64,000 bases of DNA from Asticcacaulis sp. AC402 (GTDB lineage Bacteria; Pseudomonadota; Alphaproteobacteria; Caulobacterales; Caulobacteraceae): NCBI RefSeq assembly GCF_000495835.1, contig NZ_AWGC01000020.1, positions 53,610 to 117,609 on the forward strand, read 5' to 3'. The position numbers were made by a program, and so were the translations under genes. Below are positions 8,045-15,711 of the stretch, one piece after another. The notes below the pieces were generated by a model that ran no database searches, had not been told where the DNA came from, and was given only the letters and a program-made list of their open reading frames with translations. The stretch's first letter is position 1; the number at the start of each line of letters is the position of its first letter.

Positions 8045-8853
8045 TGGCGGATGTGCTGCCCAAGCCGGTGTTGCTCATCGGCGCCGGAGCTTTGGGATCG
8101 TCCATCCTGAAGGGCATGCGTATTGTCGGCCATGCCGTGCCCACGGACCTGATGATTCTTGATCTGCAGCCCGGCGACGAGGCTAAGGCCTATGCCGCCG
8201 ATGGCGCGCAACTCAATACGCCTCCCGAGACATGGGAAGCGGCCAGGACTGTTATACTTGCTGTAAAACCCCAGGGTTGGCATGCCGTAGCGGCGATTTT
8301 GCACGGCAATCTGAGGGCAGATGCGATCATTGTCTCGGTCATGGCCGGCGTGCAGACTTCCAGTCTTCAACAAGCGTTTGCCGGCCATGCGGTGGCGCGC
8401 GTCATGCCGACGACCGGTGTCGCCACCGGCAAGGGTGTGGCTTCGATCTATGCCGATGGAGAAGACGCACTGACCGCGGCAAATGGCGTGTTCGCGCCTA
8501 TGGCGGCAACGGTGGTCCTGAGCGACGAAAGTCAGATGGATTCAGCGACGGCGGTGTCGGGGTCGGGGCCAGCCTATGTCTATGCCTTTGTGCGGGCGCT
8601 GGAAAAGGCCGGGCGTGAGACGGGACTTTCGCGCAGTCACGCCCGGGACCTGGCGCGCGGAACGCTGATTTCGGCGGCGCGACTGCTCGATCAGACGGGC
8701 GAAGAACCAGACGACCTGATTCGCAAGGTCGCGTCACCGGGAGGTACGACCGAGGCGGCCCTAAAGGTTTTGTGTGCTGAGGGGGCCGGCCTGGACGAAC
8801 TGTTGCTGGCGGCCGTTCAGGCCGCGCACAAACGTTCGAAGGAACTGGGTTAG
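8044..8853 (+). CDS. proC: Pyrroline-5-carboxylate reductase
   Basis: It reduces 1-pyrroline-5-carboxylate to proline with NAD(P)H, the last step of proline synthesis. The 269-aa protein has the N-terminal Rossmann loop VLLIGAGALGSSILKGM, VILAVKPQ before the substrate domain, RVMPTTGVATGKG, and the C-terminal signature VSGSGPAYVYAFVRALEKA plus ASPGGTTEAALKVL. Start 8044 overlaps the preceding stop. An R2 repeat begins 9 nt past the stop. Function is well supported. Confidence 0.95.
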   Translation: MADVLPKPVLLIGAGALGSSILKGMRIVGHAVPTDLMILDLQPGDEAKAYAADGAQLNTPPETWEAARTVILAVKPQGWHAVAAILHGNLRADAIIVSVMAGVQTSSLQQAFAGHAVARVMPTTGVATGKGVASIYADGEDALTAANGVFAPMAATVVLSDESQMDSATAVSGSGPAYVYAFVRALEKAGRETGLSRSHARDLARGTLISAARLLDQTGEEPDDLIRKVASPGGTTEAALKVLCAEGAGLDELLLAAVQAAHKRSKELG

Positions 8854-8862
8854 GCCCGGGTT

Positions 8863-8998
8863 ATACCAACCCACGATGACCTTGACTCATCGTGGGTTGG
8901 CAAGCGCGACTGCGCGCCCGAGCTTTTGCGAGGAGCCATGCGGCGCTTGAGCTGAAAAAAAACGAATGCCAAGCCTCATTCTTTATGAGGCTTGGTAT
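8863..8998 (+). repeat. R2 intergenic repeat, copy c (reference copy)
   Basis: The cleanest R2 copy. The first hairpin is AACCCACGATGA...TCATCGTGGGTT. The middle contains GAGCTTTTGCGAGGAGCCAT and GCGCTTGAGCTGAAAAAAAA. The second hairpin is CCAAGCCTCAT-TCTTT-ATGAGGCTTGG. Read on the minus strand the second hairpin is followed by CATTCGTTTTTTTT, which would make it a rho-independent terminator for the leftward phytase gene. Confidence 0.85.
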
Positions 8999-9025
8999 TG
9001 GAGCGCAAGACCTATCCACCGAAGA

Positions 9026-9053
9026 ACAGGCACGTCCTGAAGTTCGTGCCTGT
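9026..9053. other. Small hairpin 3' of the phytase gene
   Basis: The arms ACAGGCACG and CGTGCCTGT pair over 9 bp around a 10-nt loop, 24 nt past the phytase stop on the minus strand. No U-tract follows, so it is probably an mRNA 3'-end structure rather than a terminator; the R2 element beyond it has the U-tract. Confidence 0.4.
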
Positions 9054-9076
9054 CCGAGCCGATCGCGGTCAAAAAC

Positions 9077-10195
9077 CTATGAACCTATGTTCAAGGCCTT
9101 TTTGACGTCCATCCATGGAACGATCTTGAAGTTCTGACGCGCGCGGGCACCGGTTGGCGTTTCACCTTCCATGTCAGAATCGTCCTGCATCACGACGACA
9201 CCCTCGGCATAGGGGCCGACCTGACCGCCCAGGGCCGCAACCCCGTCCGTTCCGGTGACGGCATCAAAGCCGTTGCCTGGAAACACCGAGAACCGGCCCT
9301 TGTAAATGGACGTCTCACCCGCGACCTGCCAGACGGCAAAGGCACTGTCGCCCTGGGACGAAGCAATCAAGTAGCTCAGCCCTGAGTCTTCATCGACGAG
9401 CAGGGCCAGGCCTTCGACATCGGGAACCAGAATGTTGGAGGGCGCGGCTTGCAGTTCGACACGCGTCGATCCGGTCGCCGGCTCGACGCCATAGCGCCAA
9501 ATGCCCTTGGCCTCTTCGGCGATGTAAAGTGCTCCCGTCCTGTCATCGATGACGCACCCTTCTGATTGGGTGCCGACATTGAAGCGGCGCACAATCTCGC
9601 CCCTGGGGCCGGCCTCAGTCTCGGAATAGATGGCCTGCACGACATCGCCGTTCTTGCCGATGATGACGATGGTGATGCCGGCCTCGATCGTGCCCATGCA
9701 CAGGCCGTAGGCTTCGGAGGTCGTCATGGGGAGGAAGCCCGCGACCTTGAGCTTCAGGTCGTCGGTCAGGGTGAACAGAGCCGCGCCGTTCCTGGCGCGG
9801 TCGGACGCCGCAATAAGGGTGAAGGAACCGGTCTCGCCATAGATGGTGCGCAGGTCGACATTGTTGAGCGGGCCATGGGCGACAAAATCGCGTACGCTGC
9901 CGTCCAGATTATAGGCGTACAGACCGGCCTTTTTGTCGGTGCCCAGGATCAGCGAACGCGACTTGTCCATCGGGTCGACCCAGATTTCCGGGTCATCGGC
10001 CGCATCGAGGCCGGCGGTTCCGACCGCGACGGTCTCGGCCGATGCCAGTACCGGGGTTCCGGTGCCGATGGCGATCAGCTTCGAGTCCGATACCAGCTCT
10101 GAGTGTAATGACGCGCAACCCGTCAGGAGTGTTGCCGTAATGACGACAGCCGAAGCCGTTGTAAAACCGACATAAAATCTCTTTAAATCCATCAC
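9077..10195 (-). CDS. Beta-propeller phytase, putative lipoprotein
   Basis: A 372-aa member of the 3-phytase (BPP) family, which releases phosphate from phytate with calcium. The signal peptide ends in the lipobox LLTGC (about residues 23-27), so the enzyme is lipid-anchored and faces the periplasm or the outside. The BPP signature is near the N-terminus of the mature protein: DAADDPEIWVDPMDKSRS, LILGTDKKAGLYAYNLDG, then NNVDLR. Repeated blade-like segments include EGCVIDDRTGALYIAEE. Its presence suggests scavenging of plant- or soil-derived phytate, in line with the alkaline phosphatase at 34.2 kb. I saw no Pho box. Confidence 0.88.
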   Translation of the reverse strand: MMDLKRFYVGFTTASAVVITATLLTGCASLHSELVSDSKLIAIGTGTPVLASAETVAVGTAGLDAADDPEIWVDPMDKSRSLILGTDKKAGLYAYNLDGSVRDFVAHGPLNNVDLRTIYGETGSFTLIAASDRARNGAALFTLTDDLKLKVAGFLPMTTSEAYGLCMGTIEAGITIVIIGKNGDVVQAIYSETEAGPRGEIVRRFNVGTQSEGCVIDDRTGALYIAEEAKGIWRYGVEPATGSTRVELQAAPSNILVPDVEGLALLVDEDSGLSYLIASSQGDSAFAVWQVAGETSIYKGRFSVFPGNGFDAVTGTDGVAALGGQVGPYAEGVVVMQDDSDMEGETPTGARARQNFKIVPWMDVKKALNIGS

Positions 10196-10286
10196 ATGCC
10201 TCGTCTATTGCATCGCAGACGGCTACGGCCGATCCGACGAACTGCTCATAGCAAGATTGCCGCGGAATGCACGGTAAATTTGATTT

Positions 10287-10380
10287 GAGCGAATCCGACA
10301 AAGTGGCCGCCACCTTTCGGAAAAATTGCGCGAGAAAAACAGAGCGGGGTTTTGATTCCACCAGAACATATGCCGCTCTA
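10287..10380 (+). repeat. R1 intergenic repeat, copy b (diverged)
   Basis: GAGCGAATCCGACAAAGTGG, then CCACCTTTCGGAAAAATTGCG (first hairpin), a shortened linker CGAGAAAAAC, and AGAGCGGGGTTTTGATTCC...GCCGCTCTA (second hairpin). More diverged than copies c, d, f and g. The U-rich side of the linker is on the minus strand, downstream of the histidine kinase gene. Confidence 0.75.
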
Positions 10381-10411
10381 AATGCACCCGGGGGGCTGCT
10401 GGGGAGGAGGG

Positions 10412-10435
10412 CGCCGGTTCCGAAAGGAGCCGGCG
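10412..10435. other. GAAA-tetraloop hairpin 3' of the histidine kinase gene
   Basis: CGCCGGTTCC and GGAGCCGGCG pair over 10 bp (one G-U) around GAAA. A T-rich stretch (TTCTTATTTG) follows on the plus strand, but no plus-strand gene ends here. On the minus strand it is 79 nt past the histidine kinase stop without a U-tract. Confidence 0.4.
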
Positions 10436-10513
10436 TTCTTATTTGCGGCATCGGTTGTGGGCGCGCGCTGATCAGCGCTGGCACGAGTCCGGCTGCAGGG
10501 GCCGCGCCCCTGC

Positions 10514-11869
10514 CTATTCCAGGGGCAGGGCGGTGACGGCGCGCAAACCGCCCATGGGGCTGGTTTCCAGCATCAGGTCGCCGCCGTGGCCGCGGACGAT
10601 ATCGCGGGCGATGGCCAGCCCCAAACCTACGCCCTGGATGTTCTGGTTACGGGAATCGTCGAGTCGGTTAAACGGCTTGAAGGCGTCCTCGCGTCTTTCC
10701 GGTGCGATACCTGGTCCATCGTCATCGACGATCAGGTGGAGCATCCGCTTGCCCTCGGCGATGGCAATTTCCGCCGAAAAGGCGACGTGTTTGCCGTAGT
10801 GGAATCCGTTCATGATCAGGTTGGTGATGGCGCGCTGGATCGCCATTTCGCGGATAACGATGCGCAGGTCGTGATCGAGATAGACGGCCTCCAACCGGTG
10901 GCCGGCGCGTGCGGCATTGTCGGTAATTGTCTGCATCAGAAGCCGTACGGATACGATGTCGCTGTTTTCAGCCATCTCGCCGCGGGCAAAGGCCAGGTAC
11001 TCGTCGATCATATAGGCCATTTCTGAGACGTCCTGCTTCATCCGCTTGCTGGCCGCGTCCTGTTCGCCCATGGCCAGTTCCAGCTTCAGCCGTGTCAGGG
11101 GCGTACGCAGGTCGTGGCTGACCGAGGCGAGCAGGGTGGTGCGCTGTTCGATCTGGCGCTGGATGCGGGCCTTCATCTTCAGGAAGGCCTCGGCGGCGGC
11201 CCGGACCTCAGTGGCGCCATAGGGCTTGAAGTTCGGGTCGTCCTCGCCGCGGCCGAAACGCTCGGCGGCTTGGGACAGACGTTCAATGGCGCGGACCTGG
11301 TTGCGGATGAACAGCATGGCGACCGTGGTCAGCAACCAAGTGGCGCCCAGCACCCAGAAGATAAAGATATAGCCGGTGGTGGCAAAGGCGCGCTCCTTGG
11401 GCGCGATGATACGCAGCACGCCATCCTTCACCTGAACGCGGATATCGACAAAACCGGGGTAGCGGGTGGCGTCGAACCAGTAGGGATCGTTGAGCCGGTC
11501 ACGCAGGGCGCGATCGATGGTCCGGTCCAGGGCGACAAACAGGGCAGGGCGCAGGGTATCGGGCAGGCCATCGCCCTTTTTCAGGGTGATGGACAGTTGC
11601 ATAACGTCGGCCTGGGTGCGTATTTTCCTGAGGTTGGCATCGCTGGGGTCGTCCTTGTAGGCCGCCACGGCCCAGGCGATATCGCCGGCAAGGCCCTCGG
11701 AAAGCCGCTCGGTGACCGTTTCCCAGTGCAGGTCGAAAAACACCCAGGTGATCAGGACCTGCATGATGGCGATCGGCAGGACGATGATCAGCAGCACCCG
11801 CGCCATCAGTGTACGCGGAAAATTGCGCTTGAAAATCCTGGGCAGGAGACGAAGCTTGGGCAGGCGCAT
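10514..11869 (-). CDS. Sensor histidine kinase, EnvZ-like
   Basis: A 451-aa inner-membrane kinase. It has a first membrane helix at about 22-46 (LMARVLLIIVLPIAIMQVLI), a periplasmic domain to about 163, a second helix at 164-188, and a HAMP linker (RAIERLSQAAERFGRG). The H-box VSHDLRTPLTRLKLE has the phospho-accepting histidine at about 252. The catalytic domain shows LIMNGFHYGK (N box), VDDDGPGI and GVGLGLAIARDIV. It starts 3 nt after the response regulator stop, so the two form one leftward operon. The EnvZ/OmpR-type architecture suggests envelope or osmotic signalling, but the stimulus cannot be read from sequence. Confidence 0.93.
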   Translation of the reverse strand: MRLPKLRLLPRIFKRNFPRTLMARVLLIIVLPIAIMQVLITWVFFDLHWETVTERLSEGLAGDIAWAVAAYKDDPSDANLRKIRTQADVMQLSITLKKGDGLPDTLRPALFVALDRTIDRALRDRLNDPYWFDATRYPGFVDIRVQVKDGVLRIIAPKERAFATTGYIFIFWVLGATWLLTTVAMLFIRNQVRAIERLSQAAERFGRGEDDPNFKPYGATEVRAAAEAFLKMKARIQRQIEQRTTLLASVSHDLRTPLTRLKLELAMGEQDAASKRMKQDVSEMAYMIDEYLAFARGEMAENSDIVSVRLLMQTITDNAARAGHRLEAVYLDHDLRIVIREMAIQRAITNLIMNGFHYGKHVAFSAEIAIAEGKRMLHLIVDDDGPGIAPERREDAFKPFNRLDDSRNQNIQGVGLGLAIARDIVRGHGGDLMLETSPMGGLRAVTALPLE

Positions 11870-11872
11870 GGC

Positions 11873-12574
11873 TTAGTCCGGCGCGAGCATGTAGCCCTTG
11901 CCACGGACGGTCTGCAGGTAGCGCGGATTCTTCGGATCCTGCTCGATCTTGCGGCGCAGGCGGGTGACCTGGACGTCGACAGCGCGGCCGGTGGTGTCGA
12001 CGCTGTCCTTGGCCAGATCCATGCGGTCGACCGGGACATTGGCACGTTCGGCCAGGTAGCGCAGAAGTTGCGATTCGGCCTCGGTCAGTCGGACCAGTGC
12101 GCCACTCCTGCTCAGTTCGGATCGCTCCAGATCAAAGGTGAAGGCGCCCATGGTGACGGCCTTGGGCAGGGCGGGTTTCACCCCCGTACGGCGCAGGATG
12201 GCCTCGATGCGCAACAGAAGTTCCTGCGGCTCGAACGGTTTGGAGAGATAATCATCGGCCCCCAGCGACAGACCCATGATACGGTCATCCGGCAGGCCGC
12301 GCGCCGTCAGGATCAGTATGGGGACATTCGAATTGGAGCGGACCCATTTCGACAGCGAAAATCCGTCTTCGCCGGGCATCATGACGTCCACGATCAACAG
12401 GTCGAAGTCGAGCAGTTGCAGCATGCGTTTGGCGGCGTCGGCGTGGGCGGCGGCCGTGACGCGGAACCCCTGGCGCGACAGGAATTCCTTAAGCAGGGTG
12501 CGGATACGGTCGTCGTCGTCGACAACAAGCAGGTGACGGACGGTGGCGTCGTTGTGACCTGTGGCCAGGCTCAT
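11873..12574 (-). CDS. OmpR-family response regulator
   Basis: A 233-aa regulator. The receiver domain has HLLVVDDDDRIR at the acidic pocket, the phosphoacceptor Asp at about 63 (LLIVDVMMPGEDG), LILTAR and the LSKPF lysine. A C-terminal winged helix (about 135-230) includes LVRLTEAESQLLRYLAERAN, the recognition region VDVQVTRLRRKIE and PRYLQTVRGKGYMLAP. It is the upstream partner of the histidine kinase. Targets are not evident in this window. Confidence 0.94.
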   Translation of the reverse strand: MSLATGHNDATVRHLLVVDDDDRIRTLLKEFLSRQGFRVTAAAHADAAKRMLQLLDFDLLIVDVMMPGEDGFSLSKWVRSNSNVPILILTARGLPDDRIMGLSLGADDYLSKPFEPQELLLRIEAILRRTGVKPALPKAVTMGAFTFDLERSELSRSGALVRLTEAESQLLRYLAERANVPVDRMDLAKDSVDTTGRAVDVQVTRLRRKIEQDPKNPRYLQTVRGKGYMLAPD

Positions 12575-12692
12575 GGCTTTCGATTCTTTCGACGGAAGGC
12601 GATAACGGCGCCATCCTCACCAATCGCAGACAAATGTAAAGCCATTTTGCGCTGCGAAAAGCACGCGTCTTGCGGAGGTGTCCCCCTGGCTG

Positions 12693-13502
12693 TCAGGGGC
12701 AACCGGTATAATGGGCGCGCAGAAGGCTGTTCCACTCGGCTTCGCCGCCATCGCTGATGCGGTTCAGCTTCAGCTTGAAGTCGCTGTATTCGGCATGGTT
12801 GGGAATGCCGAATTCGGCGTCAACGATATGGCCATCCTCGGCGTCGAGCCAAAGCGGGCCGCCGTTTTCGCCGAAAGCGGGCCCGCCGACCATGTAGCGC
12901 CGGGTCTGGTGACCGTTGTGCGTTTCGTCGGCGACAAAGCGGACGTCGGCGCGGCCCAGATAGGTGAGAAAGTCGGTCATACTGTCGGTGACCACCAGGG
13001 CCAGGCCAAAGCTGAAACCAGCCTGGGGATCGGTCAGGTGCGGGGTGACGACGGTGAGCGACGCCAGGTCGAAGTCGTAGAGGTGCCAGGGCGAGTCAGT
13101 TGCCGTCGTGGTATCGCTCAGAAGCATGCCCGGCAGGTCGATTCTGGCCGAGATAAGCCGGGTGGCCGGATCGACATCCAGGCGGCCGAAGACGTTCTGG
13201 CTGCCGTCGCGATTAAGTTTTCCGGCATAGAGGGTGGTGGCTTCGAGGGTTTGCGGATTGAGTTGCGCGGTGACATAGGCCGCGGTGGTGCAGGCCTCGA
13301 CCGACTTGAAAACCGCGACCTCGGTGACGCTCTTGCGGTAGACGACGATCTGTTCCGGCAGCGATCCGTCGCGGTTGCTGCGGGTATAGTCGTAAATGCG
13401 GCCGACGGGATCGGCGGCGCTGAGCGGGGTGTAGCCGGGCAGGGCGGCGCACGCGGGGAAGGCGAATGCGGCGAGGGTGGCGACAAGCAAAAGCGATTTC
13501 AT
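12693..13502 (-). CDS. Secreted protein of unknown function
   Basis: The 269-aa product begins with a clear Sec signal peptide (MKSLLLVATLAAFAFPACAA, cleavage near residue 19-20). The mature part is beta-rich, with few charged clusters and features such as VVYRKSVTEVAVFKSVEACTTAAYV and GPLWLDAEDGHIVDAEFGIPNH. I do not recognise the family. There are about three cysteines in the mature part. It lies alone between the two-component pair (same strand) and the divergent nucleoside transporter, so a regulatory link to either is only a guess. Confidence 0.7.
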   Translation of the reverse strand: MKSLLLVATLAAFAFPACAALPGYTPLSAADPVGRIYDYTRSNRDGSLPEQIVVYRKSVTEVAVFKSVEACTTAAYVTAQLNPQTLEATTLYAGKLNRDGSQNVFGRLDVDPATRLISARIDLPGMLLSDTTTATDSPWHLYDFDLASLTVVTPHLTDPQAGFSFGLALVVTDSMTDFLTYLGRADVRFVADETHNGHQTRRYMVGGPAFGENGGPLWLDAEDGHIVDAEFGIPNHAEYSDFKLKLNRISDGGEAEWNSLLRAHYTGCP

Positions 13503-13639
13503 GATCCAATATAGATCGCTTCAGAAGCGGCGTCCAGCGTGGCGCAAACCACACGCCGGAGCCTGCGGGAAACAAATCCCTTGCCAAGGTTACGAATGCT
13601 ACGGATTATAACTTCCTTCGTATCAAGGGGATCGCGTAC

Positions 13640-14923
13640 ATGTTCCATTATGGCCTGGAAAACCTGCAGAGCCTGCTCGGCATCGTTGTCATCCTGGCCA
13701 TCTGCTGGGGCCTGTCGGAAAACAAGAAACGCTTTCCGATTTTCCTCACGCTCGGCGCCATCGGCGTACAGATTGTCCTGATTTTACTGTTGTTCGCCAT
13801 TCCCCAGGCCCATGTGGTGCTTGACGGCATCTCCAACGGCATGCAGGCCCTGTCCGATTCCACCGCCCAGGGCATGCAATTCGTCTTTGGCTACATGGGC
13901 GGGGGCGCTCAGCCCTACGTCGTTGCCAACGAAGGCGCCCTGTTCGTCTTTGCCCTGCGCGTCCTGCCGTTGATCCTGGTGATCGGCGCCCTCGCGGCCT
14001 TTTTGTGGCATATCGGCGTACTGAAGATCATTATCCGCTTTTTCGGCGTCATTTTCGAAAAGGCCGTCGGCCTGGGCGGCGCCTCGGCGCTGGGCGTGTC
14101 GGCGGGTATATTTGTCGGCAATGTCGAAAGCCTGATCATCATCCGCGCCTATCTCGACAAACTGACGCGGTCGGAGCTGTTCGTGATGCTGGTCATCGGT
14201 ATGGCCAATGTCTCAGGCTCGACCATGGTCGCCTATGTCCTGATCCTCAATGGCGTCCTGCCCAATGCTGCCGGCCATATCCTGGCGGCTTCGATCGTCT
14301 CGGCGCCGGCCGGGGTCCTGCTGGCTCGAATCATCGTGCCCGAACTGGTCAATCACCAGCATGAAAAGGTCGACTACACTTCATCGCTGAAATACGACAG
14401 TGCCATCGATGCCATCGCCAAAGGTACAACCGACGGCCTGAACGTTGCTGTTCACATTGCCGCCATCCTGATCGTCATGGTCGCCCTGGTCGCGCTGGGC
14501 AATGCGGCGCTGAGCGGTTTTTACCATGTCGGTGGTGAGCCCATCACCATCGAGCGCATCCTGGGCATAGTGTTCACGCCCCTGGCCTGGCTGATGGGTG
14601 TGCCGGCCGATGAAGCGGCCATGGCGGGGCGCTTCCTCGGCATCAAGATGGTGCTGACCGAGTTTGTGGCCTATCTCAAACTGGCGGCCGTGCCGGTTGA
14701 GGGCATGTCGGAGCGCACGCGCATCCTGCTGACCTATGCCCTGTGCGGTTTCGCCAACGTTGGCTCGGTCGGGATAACGGTGGCCGGTTACGGTGCGCTG
14801 ATGCCGGAGCGCCGTCCGGAAATCCTCAACATGATCTGGAAGGCCCTGGCGGCCGGCTTCCTGGCGACTGTCCTGTCGGCGGCCATTGTCGGGGCCTTGC
14901 CAAATATCATCTACGGGCTGTAA
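13640..14923 (+). CDS. Concentrative nucleoside transporter (NupC/CNT family)
   Basis: A 427-aa inner-membrane transporter that couples nucleoside uptake to an ion gradient. Many hydrophobic segments are visible. Family signatures include GAQPYVVANEGALFVFALRV, LGVSAGIFVGNVESLIIIRAYL, ELFVMLVIGMANVSGSTMVAYV and the C-terminal LTYALCGFANVGSVGITVAGYG. The ATG at 13640 is the natural start; the frame does not extend usefully upstream. It is followed 34 nt later by a GST gene on the same strand. Whether the substrate is a purine or pyrimidine nucleoside cannot be told. Confidence 0.92.
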   Translation: MFHYGLENLQSLLGIVVILAICWGLSENKKRFPIFLTLGAIGVQIVLILLLFAIPQAHVVLDGISNGMQALSDSTAQGMQFVFGYMGGGAQPYVVANEGALFVFALRVLPLILVIGALAAFLWHIGVLKIIIRFFGVIFEKAVGLGGASALGVSAGIFVGNVESLIIIRAYLDKLTRSELFVMLVIGMANVSGSTMVAYVLILNGVLPNAAGHILAASIVSAPAGVLLARIIVPELVNHQHEKVDYTSSLKYDSAIDAIAKGTTDGLNVAVHIAAILIVMVALVALGNAALSGFYHVGGEPITIERILGIVFTPLAWLMGVPADEAAMAGRFLGIKMVLTEFVAYLKLAAVPVEGMSERTRILLTYALCGFANVGSVGITVAGYGALMPERRPEILNMIWKALAAGFLATVLSAAIVGALPNIIYGL

Positions 14924-14957
14924 AGGTTCCTGAAAAGCATGTGCCGGGAGGCGCCAG

Positions 14958-15572
14958 ATGAAGCTCTACACGACCGACTATGCACCTAATCCGCGGCGCG
15001 TGCGCTGGGTGATGGCGGAAAAGGGCATTACCGATATCGGCCTGGTCCAGATCGATATCATGAATCTGGAGCACCGTACCCATCCGGTGGTGGCCAAAAC
15101 CGGGTCTTCGCACCTGCCGGTGCTGGAACTGGACGACGGCTCGGTCATCGCCGAGTCGGTGGCCATCGGCCGTTATCTCGAAAGCCTGTATCCGCAACCC
15201 AACCTGTTTGGCCACGACGCCCGCGAGATTGCTGATATCGAGATGTGGACCCGCCGCCTGGAACAGCGCCTGGCAACGCCCCTGATGTTGGGGACGCGCC
15301 TGAAGGCTGCGCCCCTGGCGGTGCTGGAGACGCCCAATACGGCGGTCGCCGACTATATGTTTGAAGGTGCGGCCGTGTTTTGCGCCGGCCTGGATGCACA
15401 CCTGGCCGGACGGGACTTCATTGCCGCCGACCGGCTGACCATAGCCGATATTGTTTGTGCTTGCGCCTTCGACTTTGCCCGCATCGCCCGTTTCCGGCCG
15501 GACAACTCGCTGCAAGACCTTGAACGGTGGCTGGGCGCTATGCGTGATCGGGCGAAGACGCTGGAGATTTGA
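14958..15572 (+). CDS. Glutathione S-transferase family protein
   Basis: A 204-aa cytosolic GST. The thioredoxin-like N-domain starts MKLYTTDYAPNPRRVRWVMAEKG and holds the cis-proline and glutathione-binding stretch SHLPVLELDDGSVIAESVAIGRYLE. An all-helical C-domain includes GRDFIAADRLTIADIVCACAFDFA, the N-capping-box region conserved in GSTs. The role (detoxification or dehalogenase-like) is unknown. It may be co-transcribed with the nucleoside transporter. The 139 bases after its stop lead to the CRISPR trailer and show no gene. Confidence 0.9.
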   Translation: MKLYTTDYAPNPRRVRWVMAEKGITDIGLVQIDIMNLEHRTHPVVAKTGSSHLPVLELDDGSVIAESVAIGRYLESLYPQPNLFGHDAREIADIEMWTRRLEQRLATPLMLGTRLKAAPLAVLETPNTAVADYMFEGAAVFCAGLDAHLAGRDFIAADRLTIADIVCACAFDFARIARFRPDNSLQDLERWLGAMRDRAKTLEI

Positions 15573-15711
15573 CCCTTCGTGCAATGCCCTGGCGGCGTTT
15601 CACCTATCGCCCAAGCGGTGCTTGATCTTGGCTATCTTCCGAGGCGAATGCCACTTGTTCGTGCTCCATCAGTTTATTGGGGCACATTTAAGCGATAACA
15701 GTGAAGACGCC

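Noticed and set aside
10267..10536. 89-codon plus-strand ORF near 10.3 kb
   Set aside because: It reads through R1 copy b and a hairpin; no protein features.
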